DNA of 33,294 bases from Paludibacteraceae bacterium (GTDB lineage: Bacteria; Bacteroidota; Bacteroidia; Bacteroidales; Paludibacteraceae), in assembly GCA_016302585.1 (NCBI GenBank), contig JAEDNI010000019.1:1-33294 (forward strand), read 5' to 3'. How positions within the stretch are numbered: the first letter of the stretch is position 1; each line of letters starts with the position of its first letter. Shown here piece by piece: positions 8,871 to 14,913 of this stretch. The position numbers and the translations under genes are program-made. Below the pieces are notes generated by a model, which did not search any database, had not been told where the DNA came from, and worked only from the letters and a program-made list of their open reading frames with translations.

Positions 8871-8901
8871 CAAAGATACTACATTTTTTTGATATTCGCA
8901 A
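8871..8901 (-). promoter_or_regulatory. Promoter for the minus-strand higBA operon
   Basis: On the minus strand TTG (8899-8901) and TATCTTTG (8871-8878) are 20 bp apart, in the extended form TTTGCGAAT...GTAGTATCTTTGCA shared with other promoters here. HigA autoregulation would be expected to act at this site. Confidence 0.75.
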
Positions 8902-8951
8902 ATTTAGCGAACATTTTCTTATAAAAAAGTTACTTTTGCTATTATGAGTGT

Positions 8952-8986
8952 GCGCGTACTTTATATTACGCGTATGGCGCAAGCGC
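8952..8986 (+). repeat. CGCGTA/TACGCG hairpin element, copy 1
   Basis: CGCGTA and TACGCG flank an 8-nt spacer, followed by TATGGCGCAAGCGC. The same arrangement is at 10327-10361, with differences mainly in the loop and spacer, so the pairing is conserved. Confidence 0.65.
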
Positions 8987-8987
8987 A

Positions 8988-9099
8988 GTGTATAGCCTGA
9001 CGGCTGTTTAGATGCCTGACGGCGTGTAGGCTTCGCGTGTATAGCCTGACGGCTGTTTAGATGCCTAACGGCGTTTATGCTTCGCGTGTATATAAATAA
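8988..9099 (+). repeat. 49-bp tandem repeat, two copies plus a partial third
   Basis: Units begin GTGTATAGCCTGACGG and end GGCTTCGC or TGCTTCGC, at 8988-9036 and 9037-9085; a third starts GTGTATA at 9086 and breaks off. Within each unit GCCTGACGGC or GCCTAACGGC can form short hairpins. The array interrupts the element that is uninterrupted at 10327-10382. Confidence 0.85.
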
Positions 9100-9110
9100 G
9101 GTACGCACGC

Positions 9111-9131
9111 GGGCGGGAGGTGGTAAATAAA
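9111..9131 (+). repeat. GTAAATAAA motif repeat, copy 2
   Basis: GGGCGGGAGGTGGTAAATAA plus A, matching 10363-10382 (GGCGTGAGGATGTAAATAAA) closely. Confidence 0.6.
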
Positions 9132-9330
9132 CATAGATATATGCCCTTCGGGAGATAAAGAAAAAAACATAAAAAATACTGCTCCATGAGATAACTTAGA
9201 ATATGGCCGACGCGCCTCTTGCTTGCCACAATACTAACGTGACTCGCAGTACACTGCTCGATTACGCTTCGTATTGCGCTACGCAACTCCCCACTGCATG
9301 CTTGCATGCATCGGGGACCCCGGCTAATTA

Positions 9331-9505
9331 GGGCGCGCCCACAAGCGAGTTTGCAGCGCGCCTTAGAATGCAAATCCGCCGCAACGAAGGTTGCGTACAT
9401 TCAAAGTCATCTCACCGAGCAGCAAAAATACCAAAAATAGTTTTCATTCTCGGTGTAAGGTGTACAGTGTAAGAGAGACAGGGCATTGAGTGCCCTGTTC
9501 TTTTT
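9331..9505 (+). repeat. Dispersed structured repeat, copy B
   Basis: Collinear with copy A at 7571-7791: a GGCGCGC...GCGCGCC stem around AAGCGAG, AATCCGCCG, a hairpin of different sequence (CGCAAC/GTTGCG at 9380-9395), TTTTCATTCTCG, GTGTACAGTGTA, and the same CAGGGCATTGAGTGCCCTG hairpin with a T tract. Confidence 0.75.
9479..9505 (+). terminator. Hairpin terminator ending repeat copy B
   Basis: CAGGGCA (9479-9485), loop TTGAG, TGCCCTG (9491-9497), then TTCTTTTT. Identical stem and loop to 7767-7785. Confidence 0.7.
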
Positions 9506-9596
9506 GAGTGTCTTATGTGAAAATATATGCAAATAGTGAGTTAAACTCACGAATTACATAAAAATGCAATAAAAAGTTACAAAATATGTAAGAATA

Positions 9597-9628
9597 TTTT
9601 GATATTTGGAAAAAATATTGTAACTTTG
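9597..9628 (+). promoter_or_regulatory. Promoter for the second higBA pair
   Basis: TTTTG (9597-9601) and TAACTTTG (9621-9628) are 19 bp apart. The toxin start is 28 bp downstream, so in-frame codons upstream of 9656 would lie in or before the promoter and are not used. Confidence 0.72.
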
Positions 9629-9655
9629 CAGCGTGAAATAAATGAAGCAAGCATT

Positions 9656-9952
9656 ATGCGTGTAATAGCAAGAAAGAAAATAGTAGATTACTATAGCATT
9701 CACCCTCAGGCAAAAACAGCTCTGGATGAATGGTATGCAAAGACAGAAGAGGCGGAATGGAAGAGTTTGGCAGATATTAAACAAACATTCAACTCGGTGG
9801 ATTATGTGGGGAATCAACATTATGTGTTTAATATAAAAGGGAATGATTTCCGCTTGGTAGTAGTAATTAAATTCACGCCGCAACATGTGTTTATCCGGTT
9901 TATCGGAACACACGCGGAGTATGATAAAATTGTTGACATTCAAAATTTGTAA
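9656..9952 (+). CDS. higB: HigB-type toxin, mRNA interferase
   Basis: 98 aa, starting MRVIARKKIVDYYSIHPQAK. It matches the HigB_toxin family (the E. coli HigB type): HPQAKTALDEWY, then LADIKQTFNSVDYVGNQHYV, FNIKGNDFRLVVVIKF and a C-terminal FIRFIGTHAEYDKI, where the conserved THAEYDK motif closes the RelE-like fold. This is a different family from the toxin at 8537, so the two pairs are not duplicates. Family members cleave mRNA on the ribosome. The antitoxin gene starts 4 bp after its stop. The length is normal and nothing looks broken. Confidence 0.93.
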   Translation: MRVIARKKIVDYYSIHPQAKTALDEWYAKTEEAEWKSLADIKQTFNSVDYVGNQHYVFNIKGNDFRLVVVIKFTPQHVFIRFIGTHAEYDKIVDIQNL

Positions 9953-9956
9953 AACT

Positions 9957-10325
9957 ATGGCACAGATTAAGACAGAAAAAGAGTACGAAGCAGCAATGGC
10001 GCGTATAGACGAGTTGCTGCCGTTGACGTGGGGTGATAATGTGCCGGAAGACTCTCCGGAGAATATCGAGTTATCACTCCTTTCGGATTTGGTGGCGGAG
10101 TATGAGGACGTTCATTATCCGGTAAAAGCGCCTTCGTTAGTAGAGGTGCTGAAGTTACGCATGTACGAAATGGGACTCTCTCAAAAGAATGCAGCTGCTC
10201 TCTTGGGCATTAGTTCGCCGAGGATGAGTGAGATCATGCACGGAAAGACAGAACCATCGCTTTCGCTGGCACGCACGATGTGCATCAAGATGAATATATC
10301 GCCGGAGTTGGCGTTGGGATTGTAG
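9957..10325 (+). CDS. higA: HigA-type antitoxin with C-terminal HTH
   Basis: 122 aa from MAQIKTEKEYEAAMARIDEL. The layout matches the E. coli HigA type: an N-terminal helical toxin-binding part (EYEAAMARIDELLP, then SLLSDLVAEYEDVHYP) and a C-terminal helix-turn-helix (residues about 65-110, with MGLSQKNAAALLGIS and RMSEIMHGKTEPSLSLA). It should neutralise the HigB encoded 4 bp upstream and repress the operon. Start choice: 9957 is the ATG after the toxin stop; an earlier in-frame reading overlaps the toxin and adds non-family residues. A repeat element begins 1 bp after the stop codon. Confidence 0.93.
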   Translation: MAQIKTEKEYEAAMARIDELLPLTWGDNVPEDSPENIELSLLSDLVAEYEDVHYPVKAPSLVEVLKLRMYEMGLSQKNAAALLGISSPRMSEIMHGKTEPSLSLARTMCIKMNISPELALGL

Positions 10326-10326
10326 A

Positions 10327-10361
10327 GCGCGTACCTTATGTTACGCGTATGACGCAGGCGC
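10327..10361 (+). repeat. CGCGTA/TACGCG hairpin element, copy 2
   Basis: CGCGTACCTTATGTTACGCG then TATGACGCAGGCGC, closely similar to 8952-8986. It begins directly after the higA stop codon. Confidence 0.65.
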
Positions 10362-10362
10362 G

Positions 10363-10382
10363 GGCGTGAGGATGTAAATAAA
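10363..10382 (+). repeat. GTAAATAAA motif repeat, copy 3
   Basis: GGCGTGAGGATGTAAATAAA; see copies at 8119, 9111 and 11790. Confidence 0.6.
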
Positions 10383-10535
10383 ATGAGATAAAAACGCTAC
10401 GCGCGATAAAATCGCGTTCGGCAATAAGATCGCAGGGACCAAACCACTCCGCTAATTGGTAAAGGCGACTTATGCCTCCGCTCTCCCCAAAAATCGGCAG
10501 ATTTCCGGGGACCCCAACAGAAGAAAAAAATACAT

Positions 10536-10572
10536 AAAAAATGGCATACAAATTTGCGTATGTCATTTTTTT
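10536..10572. terminator. Bidirectional terminator-like hairpin
   Basis: AAAAAATGGCATAC (10536-10549) pairs with GTATGTCATTTTTT (10558-10571) through a 14-position stem with one G-U wobble. It has A tracts on the left and T tracts on the right, as for a terminator usable from both sides. It overlaps a promoter-like TTG...TACCGTCG, discussed as a finding. Confidence 0.55.
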
Positions 10573-10694
10573 GTAGTACCGTCGGCACGCCCTTATAAAT
10601 AAGGAATCCTCCGAAAGTACAGTCGCATAGTTGCGAGAATAACAAGTCTTTCCGATAAAAACTCAAATAAATTTGATTTTTTACCGTTAAATCC

Positions 10695-10725
10695 TTGTGT
10701 ATTCCAAATATTTGTTGTACCTTTG
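10695..10725 (+). promoter_or_regulatory. Promoter for the 335-aa secreted protein
   Basis: TTG (10695-10697) and TACCTTTG (10718-10725) with 20 bp between. The start codon is about 50 bp downstream. Confidence 0.75.
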
Positions 10726-10775
10726 CAGGCGCAAAGGTTTTGAATGTAAAATCATTTAACTAATATTATATTATC

Positions 10776-11783
10776 ATGAAGAAATTTTTTACGATTTTGG
10801 CACTGGCGATGGTCAGTGTGATGGGTTGGGGGGCGACAATAGGTGCGCCCGCAAGCATTGATTTCGGAACCCAAAACATCTATGGCAAAGAAGAGCTGAT
10901 GGACTCCCTCGAGATTTCTCTCAATCCTGTAGGAATCTCCGATTGGGGCATCGGCGTAGAAGTAGTGAATGATCCGGAGGGCATCTTCTGGACAAGCGAC
11001 ACTTGGCTATATGCTAACGGTACTCCCGACTGGCATGGTGTAAAGAAGGCTAAAGTGTATTTCTATGCCATCGAGCCCGGCACCTACACGGCCACGCTGC
11101 GTCTGTCGGACAACAACAGCGATTACAACGAGACAACCGGTATCTATGCCAATCACGAAGATGTGGCGCTGAAAGTGACCGTCGTTAGCAACGCTCCTGT
11201 CTTTAAGACCTTCACCAAGGTGACAACGACCAGCGAACTGAAAGATGGTGATGAAGTGGTATTCGTCAGCGAATCGGCGAACGCTGTTTGCGGTCCGCTC
11301 AATGACGCCTATCTACCTGCAATTACGCAAGACGTAACCATCGCTAACGGCACAGCAACCGTTCCTGAGGCTGCACAGACCTTTATTGCTACCAAGTATA
11401 GCGGCAACTGGCAATTCACCACGACCGACACCGGCCAGCGTCTCCATCTGGACATAACCGGCAAAGGTGCCTTCACCTACGCTGATACGCAAGCAAACGC
11501 TATCCTCGCTAACTGGGGCGTAAGCGTCAGCAACGGTGTAGCCACTATTTCCAAGCCGGACGGCACATTCCCCGTAGAGTTCAACTCCGACCGTTTCAAA
11601 CCGTATAAGAATGCCGGCGCAGGCACATCGATAGCACTCTATAAGAAAGCCGGTGCCAATCCGGGTACAGGCGTAGAGAACGTAGAGACGAAGGTCGAGA
11701 GCCAAAAGATCCTGCGGAATGGACAGATTCTGATTCTGCGCGGCGATGCGGTTTATACTATCACTGGCGTGAGAGTGAAATAA
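10776..11783 (+). CDS. Secreted protein with T9SS-like C-terminal tail
   Basis: 335 aa. Signal peptide MKKFFTILALAMVSVMGWGA. Residues about 22-135 form an Ig-like, beta-rich domain (ASIDFGTQNIYG...YTATLRLSDNN...DVALKVTVV). Residues about 145-290 form a module also seen in the giant protein at 550: a TFTKVTTTSELKDGDEVVFV opening, a middle strand NWQFTTTDTGQRLHLD, and an ending SIALYKKAG. The C-terminus after a short linker is ILRNGQILILRGDAVYTIT plus GVRVK, a compact version of the tails on T9SS cargo. It is probably exported and surface-bound, with unknown ligand. It has its own promoter and no operon partner. Immediately after the stop, a motif resembling the last codons is repeated (11790-11811). 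Confidence 0.82.
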   Translation: MKKFFTILALAMVSVMGWGATIGAPASIDFGTQNIYGKEELMDSLEISLNPVGISDWGIGVEVVNDPEGIFWTSDTWLYANGTPDWHGVKKAKVYFYAIEPGTYTATLRLSDNNSDYNETTGIYANHEDVALKVTVVSNAPVFKTFTKVTTTSELKDGDEVVFVSESANAVCGPLNDAYLPAITQDVTIANGTATVPEAAQTFIATKYSGNWQFTTTDTGQRLHLDITGKGAFTYADTQANAILANWGVSVSNGVATISKPDGTFPVEFNSDRFKPYKNAGAGTSIALYKKAGANPGTGVENVETKVESQKILRNGQILILRGDAVYTITGVRVK

Positions 11784-11789
11784 GCGCTG

Positions 11790-11811
11790 GCATGAGAGGA
11801 TGGTAAATAAA
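11790..11811 (+). repeat. GTAAATAAA motif repeat, copy 4, joined to a TTTTCATTCTCG block
   Basis: TGAGAGGATGGTAAATAAA, followed within about 10 bp by TTTTCATTCTCG (11822-11833) and GTGTACAGTGTA units (11835-11862), the blocks that close repeat copies A and B. This joins the two repeat types in one place. Confidence 0.6.
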
Positions 11812-11902
11812 AACAAAAATATTTTCATTCTCGAGTGTACAGTGTAAAGTGTACGGTGTATAGGCATCGCAAGCGTGAGAGGAAATTAAAAACACGCGAG
11901 GA

Positions 11903-13882
11903 TTAGAAAGTGGCGCGTAATAACAGATGCAAATCTGTGCGAGTGAGTGGGCGGCTGTGAGCAGCTGCCCATTTTCGTGCATAGATGGTTTCAGAGGCAC
12001 GGAAATAGAGCGCGAGCTGGGGAATGATCTGCCAACGAAGACAGAGGTACGCGCGGCCACCGAGACCATAGACGGCAGGAATGGAGTAGGCATAGAGCAC
12101 ATCGTGCTCGTAGGTATAGATGCGGTTCGCCCATTCGCGGGCATCGAAGCCCTGGAGGCGAAGGCGAAAGCCTAACCCCCGCCCTTCCCTTAAAGGAAGG
12201 GAGTAAGAGATGTCCTGGAATATGGTGAAACCGTAGGTTAGTTGAGAGTTTAGAGTTGAGAGTTTAGAGGGAATGATATTAGCTTCCGCGGTTGTACGCA
12301 GCGACCAGCTGCCCTGAGACCAATCGAACTGCGCACGGGTGGAGTAGGTGGCATCACCTTTCTGCCGCGCACGAAAACGCAAGGACAGCCTACCCCCATC
12401 CCCTCCCTGAAAGGAGGGGTGCTTGGACCAAGAATACTGAATTTCTGCCATGGCATCGTAGCCGAGCGTGCGGGTGGCATCGCCGAGACCGTATTTATAG
12501 CCGGAGAAATAGAAGATATCGCCATATCCGATGAAACGCCAGTTGCGGAGACGAGTGATGTCGAAGCCCAAGTATCCTCCGTTCTCGTCGCCGAGGCGCG
12601 AAGTCTCGGAGAAAGCATAACCGAGGGCATTGTCGAAATAAGGGGAATAATAGCGATAGAGGGCGAGTAACGAAATCCCATTTGTGGGGTAAAATCTGGA
12701 ACCTATAATAGTTCCAAAACCCCAATGGGATTTTGTTATTGGTGATTGGTCATTTGTGATTTGATGATTTTGCGCGGTAGCTATCTCTCCAAAGGCATCA
12801 AACCAGCCGTGGTTGTAACGGAAAGAGGCACCGATGACGGCTTGGTTATGCCCGCGGAAATAATGCCGGTTATACTTGGCGTTGGTATAAGGATGGATAG
12901 AGTCCGACCAGAGGTTTTCGATGGCCGTCAGTTCCACTTGCAGTTTCTTATGGCGCAGTGTGAGGTTGGCGCCCAACAAATGATGCCAAGTGGAGTCATT
13001 GGCGTGGCGCATGGAGTAGAGAGCTGAGACGTCAAGACGGGTGGTTTTGTTCCATTCCCAGCGCAGAGTAGCTCCGGCGCCATGCAGTCCTTGTCCATCC
13101 ACGGACGAGTAATAACGGAGACCTTCGCGTTGCTGACCGACGGAAGTGACATACATTGATTTGCCGGAATGAAAAACGGGTGCGAGGACGAGTCCCTGTC
13201 CGAAAGAGGCTTGGAAATTTCCGGCCACAAGGGTATGCAGATGCGGAGTAATGTTGTTTAGTTGGAGGTATGCTCCGTACTGGAGATCACGGGCAAAACC
13301 TCCTGCGGGACGGCGGAGTTGAACCCCAAAGGTCACACGGCGCCGGAAATCAAAACGATAACGAAACTGGGTGTAAATAGGGTCGGTTCCTTCGTACGCT
13401 TCGATATTCCGCGCATCGATGCGGGTGAGGAGTTCGTGGTGCGCTTTCGCGAAAATTTCTTTCGCGTAAAGCGCATCGGTGTTTATGGTTTCGCTGTTTA
13501 GCGCATCGCGGTTTATATAAACGAAAGGCAGGAGATCGCGGATTTCGTAATCGGCTAATTCGGGGATGAGACGGAGTTCGTAGAGAGATTCGAATGGATG
13601 ACGGTAAGCGTAGGCGAGGATGGCATCAATCTGTTGCGGGGAGAGGAAATAGAGCTGGGTGAGTTCTTCATCAGAGGTGTTGTTCAGGTCAATGGGCGAT
13701 TCATGGAGGGCATATAGGTCGGTTTGCAGTTGCTCGTAATCGACTTCGCCGAATTCCGTAACGGCGTTATAAATGTCCAGTATGATATCGTCGAGCGAGA
13801 AAGAAGGCCTAACCCCAGCCCTTCCCTGAAAGGAAGAGAGGATGAATAAAATGATTATTATGACTCGTATTTGTCGTATCAC
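11903..13882 (-). CDS. Helix-hairpin-helix protein with outer-membrane beta-barrel region
   Basis: About 659 aa if started at the GTG at 13882; a TTG at 13897 is also in frame but overlaps the -7 box, and no ATG is available. A hydrophobic N-terminus (VIIIILFILSS) is a likely signal peptide. Residues about 64-112 carry helix-hairpin-helix repeats of the ComEA type (IDLNNTSDEELTQLYFLS, then HPFESLYELRLIPEL). The rest is alternating aromatic/polar strands ending in LHLLLRATF, as in an outer-membrane barrel with a terminal Phe. I recognise the architecture in Bacteroidota but know no assigned function. The gene contains three in-frame copies of a palindromic element (encoding SSFQGRAGVR, PSFQGGDGGR and SLPLREGRGLGF), two short-repeat inserts (NHQITNDQSPITK, LSTLNSQL) and a 62-nt hairpin, yet the frame stays open. 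Confidence 0.82.
   Translation of the reverse strand: MIRQIRVIIIILFILSSFQGRAGVRPSFSLDDIILDIYNAVTEFGEVDYEQLQTDLYALHESPIDLNNTSDEELTQLYFLSPQQIDAILAYAYRHPFESLYELRLIPELADYEIRDLLPFVYINRDALNSETINTDALYAKEIFAKAHHELLTRIDARNIEAYEGTDPIYTQFRYRFDFRRRVTFGVQLRRPAGGFARDLQYGAYLQLNNITPHLHTLVAGNFQASFGQGLVLAPVFHSGKSMYVTSVGQQREGLRYYSSVDGQGLHGAGATLRWEWNKTTRLDVSALYSMRHANDSTWHHLLGANLTLRHKKLQVELTAIENLWSDSIHPYTNAKYNRHYFRGHNQAVIGASFRYNHGWFDAFGEIATAQNHQITNDQSPITKSHWGFGTIIGSRFYPTNGISLLALYRYYSPYFDNALGYAFSETSRLGDENGGYLGFDITRLRNWRFIGYGDIFYFSGYKYGLGDATRTLGYDAMAEIQYSWSKHPSFQGGDGGRLSLRFRARQKGDATYSTRAQFDWSQGSWSLRTTAEANIIPSKLSTLNSQLTYGFTIFQDISYSLPLREGRGLGFRLRLQGFDAREWANRIYTYEHDVLYAYSIPAVYGLGGRAYLCLRWQIIPQLALYFRASETIYARKWAAAHSRPLTRTDLHLLLRATF
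12171..12205 (-). repeat. Palindromic insert, copy 1 in the barrel gene
   Basis: CCTAACCCCCGCCCTTCCCT on the plus strand followed by TAAAGGAAGGG. The inverted arms CCCTTCC/GGAAGGG form a hairpin. In frame it encodes SLPLREGRGLG. Confidence 0.8.
12237..12270. repeat. In-frame short tandem repeat (GAGTTTAGAGTT type)
   Basis: Units GAGTTTAGAGTTGAGAGTTT lie inside the barrel gene, encoding LSTLNSQL. The same unit type fills the ispH-cmk gap at 21052-21124. Confidence 0.8.
12389..12420 (-). repeat. Palindromic insert, copy 2 in the barrel gene
   Basis: CCTACCCCCATCCCCTCCCT then GAAAGGAGGGG; the arms CCCCTCC/GGAGGGG pair. It encodes HPSFQGGDGGR in the gene's frame. Confidence 0.8.
12673..12734. 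repeat. 62-nt nested inverted repeat inside the barrel gene
   Basis: AAATCCCATT (12673-12682) and AATGGGATTT (12724-12733) are complementary, extended inward by GGGGT/ACCCC, and enclose a second stem GGAAC/GTTCC. The segment codes for ordinary barrel sequence (WGFGTIIGSRFYPTNG). Confidence 0.65.
12735..12772. repeat. In-frame short tandem repeat (GTGATTTG type)
   Basis: Units such as GGTGATTGGTCATTTGTGAT lie inside the barrel gene and encode NHQITNDQSPITK. It directly adjoins the 62-nt inverted repeat. Confidence 0.75.
13806..13840 (-). repeat. Palindromic insert, copy 3, in the signal-peptide end of the barrel gene
   Basis: GGCCTAACCCCAGCCCTTCC then CTGAAAGGAAG on the plus strand. It encodes SSFQGRAGVRP, so it supplies the end of the signal peptide or the new mature N-terminus. 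Confidence 0.8.
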
Positions 13883-13886
13883 GGCA

Positions 13887-13894
13887 CAAAAGTA
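13887..13894 (-). promoter_or_regulatory. -7 box for the barrel gene
   Basis: TACTTTTG on the minus strand. No TTG is found at the expected -33 position, which falls in the GAAAATT array. Transcription would start near 13880, so translation must begin very close to the 5' end. Confidence 0.5.
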
Positions 13895-13903
13895 CAAAAA
13901 ATA

Positions 13904-13935
13904 ATTGAAAATTGAAAATTGAAAATTGAAAATTT
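13904..13935. repeat. Tandem short repeats, AATTGAAA units, between divergent genes
   Basis: Four or more 9-bp units of AATTGAAAATTGAAAATTG occupy the divergent gap and reach the -33 regions of both promoters. Confidence 0.85.
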
Positions 13936-13964
13936 GTATAATTCGTATATTTTTTGTAAATTTG
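13933..13964 (+). promoter_or_regulatory. Promoter for the LPG-synthase-type gene
   Basis: TTTG (13933-13936) and TAAATTTG (13957-13964) 20 bp apart. The ATG is only 11 bp beyond the -7 box, so the mRNA leader should be a few nucleotides. Confidence 0.7.
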
Positions 13965-13974
13965 CAGCGTAATT

Positions 13975-14904
13975 ATGGATAAAAAGACGCTTTATCATAT
14001 TGTCGAATGGGCTGTGGCACTCGCTGCGTGCACTTTTCTGGGTTATAAACTGGTTACTTTTGAGGATTATCCGGCCTTGTGGGAGAGTCTTCGTAGCATG
14101 GCATGGCAGCAGTATCTGGCGCTCGACCTGTGTGTTGCGCTGATGCCGGTAAACATGGCCATTGAAGCATGGAGGTGGAGGACCTTATGGAATGGTGACG
14201 CTACGCTTAATGGTGCAAATGGTGAAGCGAACGAGTTAACGGATGAACGATTAACGTTTAAGGAGGCGCATCGGCAGGTGTATTACAGTAAGTTAGCGGG
14301 ATTGATTACGCCATGGCGGCTTGGGGAATATCCGGCAAGAGGGGTGTTGATAACGAATGAACGAATGAACGAGTTAGGGAGTGAACGGATATGGCCGCGG
14401 GTGCTGGCGATGGGGGCGGTAGGTAGTGCGACCATGACATTTGCCATTGTCTTAGCGGGAGTTCCCGCGATAATGGCTAATGGTGAATGGTTAATGGCTA
14501 ATGGTGAATGGTGGATAGCTGTTGGCGTTATACTATTGCTGTTGGTGGTTGGATTGGCATTGGCGCCGAGGTTGTTGAGACAGTATGCGGAGGTGTCGTA
14601 TGGGGTAATTATCAAGAGCGTGGGACAGAGTTTGGTGCGGTTGATTTGCTGGTGTGTGCAATTGGCGCTGGTGCTATGGGCGTTAGAAGCCTTCAGTTTT
14701 CAGCCATCAGTTATCAGTTCTTTATTCATCTACTATCTCCTCGTAACGATCACACCGAATGTGCCGATAGCGGAAGTGGGTGTACGAGGAGCATGGGCGA
14801 TCGTGGTCTTCGGATCGATGAACGCTGCCTTTGCCGGCGTTCTGCTGTGGGTGATAAACACCCTCCTTCCATGCCTCGGATGGTTCTTTTTTAGAAAAAA
14901 ATAA
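13975..14904 (+). CDS. LPG-synthase-TM / UPF0104-type integral membrane protein
   Basis: 309 aa with about seven to eight hydrophobic segments. The family-typical motif WRLGEYPAR (about residues 114-122) and the C-terminal TITPNVPIAEVGVRGAW (about 258-274) match the transmembrane domain found in lysylphosphatidylglycerol synthases and YbhN-like proteins. There is no fused aminoacyl-transferase domain, so it is a stand-alone TM protein, thought in other bacteria to act in lipid flipping or export; the substrate here is unknown. Loops contain in-frame short repeats: GDATLNGANGEANELTDERL region (78-97), TNERMNELGSER (127-138), MANGEWLMANGEWW (167-180) and FSFQPSVISSLF (240-251). These look like insertions tolerated in loops or at helix edges. 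Confidence 0.85.
   Translation: MDKKTLYHIVEWAVALAACTFLGYKLVTFEDYPALWESLRSMAWQQYLALDLCVALMPVNMAIEAWRWRTLWNGDATLNGANGEANELTDERLTFKEAHRQVYYSKLAGLITPWRLGEYPARGVLITNERMNELGSERIWPRVLAMGAVGSATMTFAIVLAGVPAIMANGEWLMANGEWWIAVGVILLLLVVGLALAPRLLRQYAEVSYGVIIKSVGQSLVRLICWCVQLALVLWALEAFSFQPSVISSLFIYYLLVTITPNVPIAEVGVRGAWAIVVFGSMNAAFAGVLLWVINTLLPCLGWFFFRKK
14190..14256. repeat. In-frame short repeats (AATGGTG / GAACGA types)
   Basis: AATGGTG units followed by GAACGAGTTAACGGATGAAC, within a loop of the LPG-synthase-type protein. A related stretch (ACGAATGAACGAATGAACGA) is at about 14353-14372. Confidence 0.6.
14474..14514. repeat. In-frame 21-bp duplication (ATGGCTAATGGTGAATGG)
   Basis: Two near-perfect copies of ATGGCTAATGGTGAATGG give MANGEWLMANGEWW in the membrane protein. 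Confidence 0.85.
14692..14722. repeat. In-frame short repeats (TCAGTT type)
   Basis: CAGTTTTCAGCCATCAGTTA then TCAGTTC, encoding FSFQPSVIS in the membrane protein. Confidence 0.6.
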
Positions 14905-14913
14905 CAAAAACCC

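Larger units (their letters stand above)
8852..9655. other. Large non-coding gap between the two toxin-antitoxin pairs
   Basis: About 800 bp without a convincing gene. It holds the minus-strand higBA promoter; a hairpin element (8952-8986) with an embedded 49-bp tandem duplication (8988-9085); a GTAAATAAA motif (9111-9131); a GC-rich stretch with CGGGGACCCC near 9312 that also occurs near 10506; repeat copy B with its terminator (9331-9505); and the promoter of the second higBA. Open frames on the minus strand here have the composition of translated repeat. Confidence 0.7.
10326..10775. other. Non-coding gap with repeat copies and a hairpin
   Basis: No convincing gene. Contents in order: a CGCGTA/TACGCG hairpin element (10327-10361); a GTAAATAAA motif (10363-10382); the shared phrase CTACGCGCGATAAAA near 10394; CGGGGACCCC near 10506; a long A/T-flanked hairpin (10536-10572); and the promoter of the secreted protein gene. 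Minus-strand frames here look like translated repeat. Confidence 0.65.

Noticed and set aside
9241..9330. rRNA or tRNA fragment in the GC-rich part of the gap
   Set aside because: No recognisable rRNA motif, cloverleaf or CCA end could be found.
9065..9400. Minus-strand open frame of 111 codons between the toxin-antitoxin pairs
   Set aside because: It lies over the repeat elements, is rich in Cys, Arg and Ala in a way typical of translated GC-rich repeat, and has no promoter or family resemblance.
7571..9505. Integron attC sites
   Set aside because: The repeats are structured and separate small genes, but no integrase and no clear attC core sites (RYYYAAC / GTTRRRY in the right places) were identified by eye; only the looser cassette-like idea is kept as a finding.
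10336..10666. Two overlapping minus-strand open frames
   Set aside because: They cover the hairpin and repeat copies; there is no promoter on that strand and the sequences look like translated non-coding DNA.
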